This document shows, one piece after another, positions 59,273 to 64,000 of a stretch of DNA of 64,000 nt (its first letter is position 1; every line of letters starts with the position of its first letter). The notes under the pieces are model-generated. The model ran no database searches, was not told the origin of the DNA, and saw nothing but the letters and a program-made list of their open reading frames with translations. The translations under genes and the position numbers were made by a program. The DNA is from Sphaerimonospora thailandensis (GTDB lineage Bacteria; Actinomycetota; Actinomycetes; Streptosporangiales; Streptosporangiaceae). Where the stretch lies: the NCBI RefSeq assembly GCF_016863115.1, contig NZ_BOOG01000009.1:1-64000 (forward strand), given 5' to 3'.

Positions 59273-61666
59273 ATGTCGGACATCACCGTCGAGCAGTCGG
59301 CCGAGGACGTTCCTCCGGCCAGACCCGATCCGGATTCCCCGGGCAGGCGAGCTCGCATGATCGGCCGCGGCTGGGTCCAGGCGGCCGTCCTGGTCACCGC
59401 CGTCGGCTTCCTCGTTCTCGGACTGCTCGCGGTCCGCACCTACCAGGCGGAGCCGCCCATCCCGCAACGCGTGTCCACCTCTGACGGACAGGTGCTCTTC
59501 ACCGGCGACGACGTGCGAAACGGTCAGAAGGTCTTCCTGAGCACCGGTCTCATGCAGTACGGCTCGATCTTCGGGCACGGCGCATACCTGGGCCCCGACT
59601 TCACCGCGGACTACCTGCACCGCAGCGCCACGTTCGTGCAGGAGCAGCATCGCAAGGCCGGGGCACAGGACGCGCACGCCGCCACCGTCTCCGATTTCCG
59701 TACGAACCGATACGACGAGCGCACGGGCACACTCGTCTGGACGGCGGCCCAGGCCGCGGCGTTCAAGCAGATCACGGCCCACTACGCGGACCTTCTCGGC
59801 CGTCCCGAGGGCAAGCAGGGGCTGCGCCCGGAAGCGGTGACCGACCCGAAGGACATCCACAACCTGACCGCCTACTTCGGCTGGTCGGCCTGGGCCGCCG
59901 CCGCGCAGCGGCCCGGCGAGACCTACTCGTACACCAACAACTGGCCCGCCGAGCCACTGGTGGACAACGGGCCGACCGGCCACATGGTGACCTGGAGCGT
60001 GCTCTCGCTGATCTTCCTGCTGGGCGGCGCCGGAGCGCTGTTCGCCGCGTTCGGCCGGTGGAACTTCCTGGGCTGGCACGGCCGCGACCAGCGGACCCTG
60101 CGCTTCCATTCGCCGCGCGACGTCCTGCTCACGCCGGCGCAGCGCACCACTGCCTGGTTCTTCTTCGCGATGGCAGGGCTGTTCCTGGTGCAGGTCCTCG
60201 TCGGCTCGGCCACCCAGCACTACCGTGCCGACCTCGGCACCTTCTTCGGCATTCCGCTGGACCGCTGGCTGCCGTACAACCTCACCCGCACCTGGCACAC
60301 CCAGCTGGCGATCTTCTGGGTGGTCACGTCGTTCCTGGCCATCGGCATCTTCCTGATGCCGCTGATCTCCCGCGGCTGGGAGCCGCGCAGGCAGGCGCTG
60401 CTGTCGCGGCTGCTGCTCGGGGCGCTCGTCGTGGTCGTCGGCGGCAGCCTGCTGGGCGAGCTGGCCGGGCAGCGGGGGTGGCTGGGCTCGATGTGGAGCT
60501 GGCTCGGCAACCAGGGCTGGGAATACCTCGACCTCGGGCGGCTGTGGCAGGTGCTGCTGGTCGCCGGGCTGACCCTCTGGGTGGTGATCCTCTTCCGGGG
60601 GCTGCGCAGACGGCTGCGCAGCGAGAGCGTGGCCAACATGCCGTGGCTGTTCTTCCTCGCCGCGCTCGCGCTTCCGGCGTTCTACGCCGTCGGCCTGCTC
60701 GCCACGCCGGACTCGTCGTTCACCAGCGCCGATTTCTGGCGGTTCATCGTGGTGCATCTGTGGGTCGAGGACTTCATGGAGCTGTTCACCACGGTCACCG
60801 TCGCCTACCTGTTCGTCATGCTCGGCGTGGTGCGCGAGCGGGTGGCACTGGCGGTGATCTATCTCGACATCGTCCTCTACAGCGCCGGCGGCGTGATCGG
60901 CACCATGCACCACCTGTACTTCTCCGGCGAGCCCGCCGAGCACCTCGCCCTCGGCGCGATGTTCTCCGCGCTCGAGGTCATCCCGCTGCTGTTCCTGACC
61001 GTGGAGGCCTGGAGCTTCCTGCAGCTCGGCGCCCGTAAGAAGAGCCCGTCGAGCACGCCGTTCCCGCACCGATGGGCCGTGATGTTCCTGGTCGCCGTCG
61101 GCTTCTGGAACTTCCTGGGTGCCGGGATCTTCGGGTTCCTGATCAACCTGCCGATCGTGTCCTACTACGAGATCGGCACCGGGCTGACCGCCAACCACGC
61201 GCACGGCGCGATGATGGGCGTGTACGGCATGCTGGCGGTGGGGTTCGCCCTGTTCGCGCTGCGCTACCTCATCCCGGAGGAGCGCTGGTCCGACCGCTGG
61301 CCGCGGCTGTCCTTCTGGTCGCTCAACCTGGGCCTGGCCTGGATGTCGTTCGCCACCCTCCTGCCCGGCGGCGCGCTGCAGCTCTACAAGGTCCTCGAAG
61401 CCGGATACGCCGACGCCCGCAGCCTGGGATACCTCCAGGGCAAGGCGAACGCCGTGCTGGAGTGGCTCCGGCTCCCGGGCGACGTGGTGTTCATGGTCGG
61501 CGGCGTGCTGCCGCTGCTGTGGATGACCTGGCTGGGGATCCGCTACCGGGTCGCCGCGGCACGGCGGGTGGACGCACCGGAGCAGGTCCTGCTCTTCACC
61601 GAGGTCGTCGAGCCCGATGATGTGGCGGCCGTCGGCGGCGACCCGGCCGAACCGGTGGGCCGATGA
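59273..61666 (+). CDS. norB: Quinol-dependent nitric oxide reductase (qNor)
   Basis: It reduces NO to N2O with electrons from quinol, mainly for NO detoxification when alone. The 797-residue membrane protein has the N-terminal extension typical of qNor, fused in place of NorC (GQKVFLSTGLMQYGSIFGHG). The heme-copper-type core carries His ligands in RTWHTQLAIFW, HLWVEDFMELFTTV and GTMHHLYF, with about 14 helices. GGGAGGATGAGCGAGG precedes ATG 59273. No nitrite reductase or other denitrification gene is in the window. The next gene overlaps its stop. Confidence 0.94.
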   Translation: MSDITVEQSAEDVPPARPDPDSPGRRARMIGRGWVQAAVLVTAVGFLVLGLLAVRTYQAEPPIPQRVSTSDGQVLFTGDDVRNGQKVFLSTGLMQYGSIFGHGAYLGPDFTADYLHRSATFVQEQHRKAGAQDAHAATVSDFRTNRYDERTGTLVWTAAQAAAFKQITAHYADLLGRPEGKQGLRPEAVTDPKDIHNLTAYFGWSAWAAAAQRPGETYSYTNNWPAEPLVDNGPTGHMVTWSVLSLIFLLGGAGALFAAFGRWNFLGWHGRDQRTLRFHSPRDVLLTPAQRTTAWFFFAMAGLFLVQVLVGSATQHYRADLGTFFGIPLDRWLPYNLTRTWHTQLAIFWVVTSFLAIGIFLMPLISRGWEPRRQALLSRLLLGALVVVVGGSLLGELAGQRGWLGSMWSWLGNQGWEYLDLGRLWQVLLVAGLTLWVVILFRGLRRRLRSESVANMPWLFFLAALALPAFYAVGLLATPDSSFTSADFWRFIVVHLWVEDFMELFTTVTVAYLFVMLGVVRERVALAVIYLDIVLYSAGGVIGTMHHLYFSGEPAEHLALGAMFSALEVIPLLFLTVEAWSFLQLGARKKSPSSTPFPHRWAVMFLVAVGFWNFLGAGIFGFLINLPIVSYYEIGTGLTANHAHGAMMGVYGMLAVGFALFALRYLIPEERWSDRWPRLSFWSLNLGLAWMSFATLLPGGALQLYKVLEAGYADARSLGYLQGKANAVLEWLRLPGDVVFMVGGVLPLLWMTWLGIRYRVAAARRVDAPEQVLLFTEVVEPDDVAAVGGDPAEPVGR

Positions 61667-62106
61667 GCGGCGAGGTCGTGTTCATAGCCGCGTATGCCGT
61701 GGCGCTGCTCGTGGTGGCCACCGTACTGGAGATCTACGGCCGCCAGCCGACCAGCGCCTGGGCCTCACGGGTGTTCGCCGGCTATCGGCGTGCGGTGCCG
61801 GACGCGCCGGGCCCCGCCGACCCCGAGGATTGGCCGCACTCCGAGGCGAGCCGCTTCCACCAGGTGGTGTCCCTGTTCGTCACGGTGGTCGCCGTGGCCC
61901 TCGTCGCGGGCGAACTGGTCCGCCACCACCGGCCGTTCGAGGCACTGACCCTGATCGCGGCCGGATCGGCGCACGGCCTGCTGGCCGCGCGGATCGTACG
62001 GCGACTGCGCCACGCCCGGGCGTCCCGTACGACTGGGCCGACTAAACGCGAGGAAGACCCGGTTGTGGAAAACGTCCCCGAGGCGAGACACCGGCGAGCA
62101 CACTGA
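61663..62106 (+). CDS. Small membrane protein coupled to norB
   Basis: A 147-residue protein with hydrophobic segments at about 5-23, 67-86 and 93-112 and a basic C-terminal tail. ATG 61663 overlaps the norB stop (ATGA), so both are made together. I do not recognise the family. A role as an accessory or assembly partner of the NO reductase is inferred from the overlap only. Confidence 0.7.
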   Translation: MSGEVVFIAAYAVALLVVATVLEIYGRQPTSAWASRVFAGYRRAVPDAPGPADPEDWPHSEASRFHQVVSLFVTVVAVALVAGELVRHHRPFEALTLIAAGSAHGLLAARIVRRLRHARASRTTGPTKREEDPVVENVPEARHRRAH

Positions 62107-62153
62107 ACGTGAAGGACAGAAACGGTCCGTAGCGATCAGGAAGAATCACCACG

Positions 62154-63074
62154 TTGCCGCAGTATGACCCCATACCGGAAACCCAGGAAACCCAGGAAAC
62201 TCAGAAGACCCGGCGTAGAGGTTCCGGGATTCTCGCCGTAGCGGGGATCACGGGCGTGGTCGCCCTCGCCGGCTTCGCCATCGCCCTCGGTGCCGCGCCC
62301 GAGCGCTCCCCGGCCGCCTCGGCACGATCAGGGGCGGATGGAATGCCCGCGCACTCCTTGGAGGAACCGCGCGACGTGCCGGCCGCCGGGACGGGTCTCA
62401 CACCTGAAGCCGACGCGCAGCGTGTACGGGACGTGGGGTCTCGTCCGGGTCCCGCCCCGATGCCGTATGCCGGGGCGGCGCCTGGGGCGCGAGCCGCGAC
62501 GAGCCCGGAGACCGCACCGAGCCCGGCCCCCGCGCCTACCGCGAGCGCGCGGCCCGAACTCGTCCCGGCCGAGCGGGTGACCGTGGGACCGGTCCCGCGA
62601 CCCACGGACACGACTCGCGAAGCGACCGGCCGGTCCCCGCACCTGGAAGGAGGCGGTACGGAACGCCACGTCGGTCCGGCCCGAAGACCGGGCGGCACCT
62701 CCTCGGGCGGCACCTCCTCGAGCAGCACCTCCTCAGGCAGCCGCGAATCCCGCTCCGGCCGCCCGTCGGTGCAACAACCGGCGGCGGGAAAGGCCTCGCC
62801 GAGCGCGGAACCGGCACCGCGGAGGATAGCGTCACCACGGAAGACACCGGCACCGCGGAAGACACCGGCACCGCGGAAGACACCGGCACCACGGGAATCC
62901 ACGGCTCCGGAGAAGTCATCGACGGCGGAAGGATCGGCGCGGCCGGCACCGGAGGACCCGGAAAGGGAGGCGCCGCGGCAACGTCATGGCCCGGCGCCGA
63001 ACCCCTGCGCGACCTTCCACGACATACGCCGGGACTACTGCTACCAGGTGCTCGACCGGCTGATGAACGGCTAG
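62154..63074 (+). CDS. Single-pass Pro/Ser/Thr-rich protein, unknown
   Basis: A 306-residue protein: short cytoplasmic tail, one membrane helix (about 27-45), then a long low-complexity region and a conserved-looking C-terminal tail with two cysteines (NPCATFHDIRRDYCYQVLD). The segment TPAPRK is repeated by an 18-bp tandem repeat (62835-62888). TTG 62154 with GGAAG upstream is the apparent start. It may span the cell wall. It converges with miaB. Confidence 0.65.
   Translation: MPQYDPIPETQETQETQKTRRRGSGILAVAGITGVVALAGFAIALGAAPERSPAASARSGADGMPAHSLEEPRDVPAAGTGLTPEADAQRVRDVGSRPGPAPMPYAGAAPGARAATSPETAPSPAPAPTASARPELVPAERVTVGPVPRPTDTTREATGRSPHLEGGGTERHVGPARRPGGTSSGGTSSSSTSSGSRESRSGRPSVQQPAAGKASPSAEPAPRRIASPRKTPAPRKTPAPRKTPAPRESTAPEKSSTAEGSARPAPEDPEREAPRQRHGPAPNPCATFHDIRRDYCYQVLDRLMNG
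62835..62888. repeat. 18-bp tandem repeat, 3 copies, within a gene
   Basis: Units of CCRCGGAAGACACCGGCA begin at 62835, 62853 and 62871. They keep frame and encode repeated TPAPRK. Confidence 0.85.
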
Positions 63075-63107
63075 AGCCGACTTCCCAGGCCTGCCCGGGT
63101 CGCTCTA
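63072..63107. terminator. Hairpin built from two opposing stop codons
   Basis: TAGAGC (63072-63077) pairs with GCTCTA (63102-63107), with a further CCCAGG/CCTGCCCGGG core. The stem base contains the TAG of the plus-strand gene and the TAG of miaB. It probably terminates both. Confidence 0.5.
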
Positions 63108-64000
63108 GACGGCCGAGCAGGCGGGAGGGTCGGCGGGGGCGGGAGCCGGACGGCCGATCGTGGGCATGCCGAGGCTGACGGCACGGCCCCGTTCGGGGGC
63201 GCCCTGGCGCGCCTCCCACGCGTCGCCGGCGCGGGTGCGCCGTACGGACAGGACCTTGTCGGCCACCAGGTGATGCGGCGCGGCATAGGTGACCTCGGCG
63301 GTCACCATGTCACCCGGCCGGGCGTCGGCGGCGGCGACGTGCACGAGGCGGTTGTCCGCCGCGCGCCCGGACAGGCGGTGCGTGGCGTCGTCCTTGCGGC
63401 CCTCCCCCTCGGCGATCAGCACCTCGACGGTCCGGCCGGTCTGCGCCCGGTTCTCCGCCCAGGAGATCTCGTCCTGGAGGGCGACCAGGCGCTCGTACCG
63501 CTCCTGCACGACCTCCTTGGGCACCTGGTCCGCCATCGTCGCGGCGGGTGTGCCGGGACGGATGGAGTACTGGAAGGTGAACGCGCCCGCGAAGCGGGCC
63601 TGCCGTACGACGTCGAGCGTCTGCTGGAAGTCCTCCTCGGTCTCGCCGGGGAAGCCCACGATGATGTCGGTCGAGATCGCGGCGTCGGGCATGGCCGCGC
63701 GAACCCGGTCGAGGATGCCGAGGTAGCGCTCGGAACGGTACGACCGGCGCATCGCCTTCAGCACCCGGTCGGAGCCGGACTGCAGCGGCATGTGCAACTG
63801 GTGCATCACGTTCGGCGTCTCGGCCATCGCGTCGATCACGTCATCGGTGAACGCGGCGGGGTGCGGCGAGGTGAAGCGCACCCGCTCCAGGCCGTCGATC
63901 TCCCCGCAGGCCCGCAGCAGCTTGCCGAACGCCAACCGGTCGCCGAACTCGGCGCCGTAGGTGTTGACGTTCTGCCCCAGCAGGGTGACCTCCAGCACAC
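63105..64000 (-). CDS. miaB: tRNA-2-methylthio-N6-dimethylallyladenosine synthase, partial
   Basis: A radical-SAM methylthiotransferase that acts after MiaA on A37 of tRNA. Only the C-terminal 297 or so residues are visible; the 5' end and the Fe-S cysteines lie beyond the window. Visible are [61 protein letters not shown] and the C-terminal TRAM domain ([31 protein letters not shown]). It normally lies close to miaA; here a norB region of nearly 6 kb separates them. Confidence 0.95.
   Translation of the reverse strand, partial: VLEVTLLGQNVNTYGAEFGDRLAFGKLLRACGEIDGLERVRFTSPHPAAFTDDVIDAMAETPNVMHQLHMPLQSGSDRVLKAMRRSYRSERYLGILDRVRAAMPDAAISTDIIVGFPGETEEDFQQTLDVVRQARFAGAFTFQYSIRPGTPAATMADQVPKEVVQERYERLVALQDEISWAENRAQTGRTVEVLIAEGEGRKDDATHRLSGRAADNRLVHVAAADARPGDMVTAEVTYAAPHHLVADKVLSVRRTRAGDAWEARQGAPERGRAVSLGMPTIGRPAPAPADPPACSAV

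Overview
The window is chromosomal DNA from a high-GC Gram-positive actinomycete. The gene set (DUF3097, DUF2630, DUF2277 and CU044_5270-type proteins, an HrcA/CIRCE heat-shock operon, a GlnR-type operator, GTG/TTG starts and many leaderless promoters) suggests the Streptosporangiaceae or close relatives. This is an inference from gene content and style; no 16S gene is present. I see no transposase, prophage, tRNA, rRNA or CRISPR array.

Layout. 1-3.3 kb: a secreted M4-metalloprotease-like protein with a ruined zinc site (3' end off the window), leuA with a leucine attenuator leader, and DUF2630. 3.4-8.8 kb: a urease operon (ureA, a fused ureB-ureC, ureF, ureG, ureD) behind a GlnR-type operator, then a small membrane protein. 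8.8-18.4 kb: the actinobacterial block hrcA-dnaJ-rsmE-HIT-phoH-ybeY-CBS protein-deaminase remnant-era, all on the minus strand, interrupted by a plus-strand ECF sigma/anti-sigma-like pair. 18.4-31 kb: DUF3097, hemW, a GH18 chitinase, lepA, a membrane-anchored GH18-like protein, rpsT, holA, an MNT antitoxin-like gene with a broken HEPN partner, comEC and comEA. 31-38 kb: accessory genes (an MFS permease fused to an unknown extracytoplasmic domain, GNAT, AAA ATPase with nuclease-like tail, hutI). 38-64 kb: hflX, dapF, miaA and miaB, usually close neighbours, are here spread out by two insertions. One is about 15 kb and holds malate synthase, glycolate oxidase glcDEF, an IclR regulator, a sigma/CU044_5270 pair, a secreted HNH nuclease, a glycine-betaine binding protein, a large TPR-like protein and a streptogrisin-type protease with a chitin-binding tail. 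The other holds a quinol nitric oxide reductase with a small membrane partner.

How the genes work together. Urease plus the GlnR site means nitrogen scavenging. aceB, glcDEF and IclR form a glycolate-to-glyoxylate-to-malate route with a candidate operator before aceB. The chitinase, GH18-like protein and chitin-binding protease fit a saprophytic soil life. The hrcA-dnaJ-rsmE-phoH-ybeY-era block serves protein folding and ribosome maturation; miaA, miaB, lepA and hflX serve translation.

Recurrent features across the window are a -10 box (TANNNT) 6-7 nt before the start codon (leaderless mRNAs), tandem repeats of about 15-18 bp at gene ends, and tiny ORFs with good ribosome binding sites that overlap or abut the next start codon.
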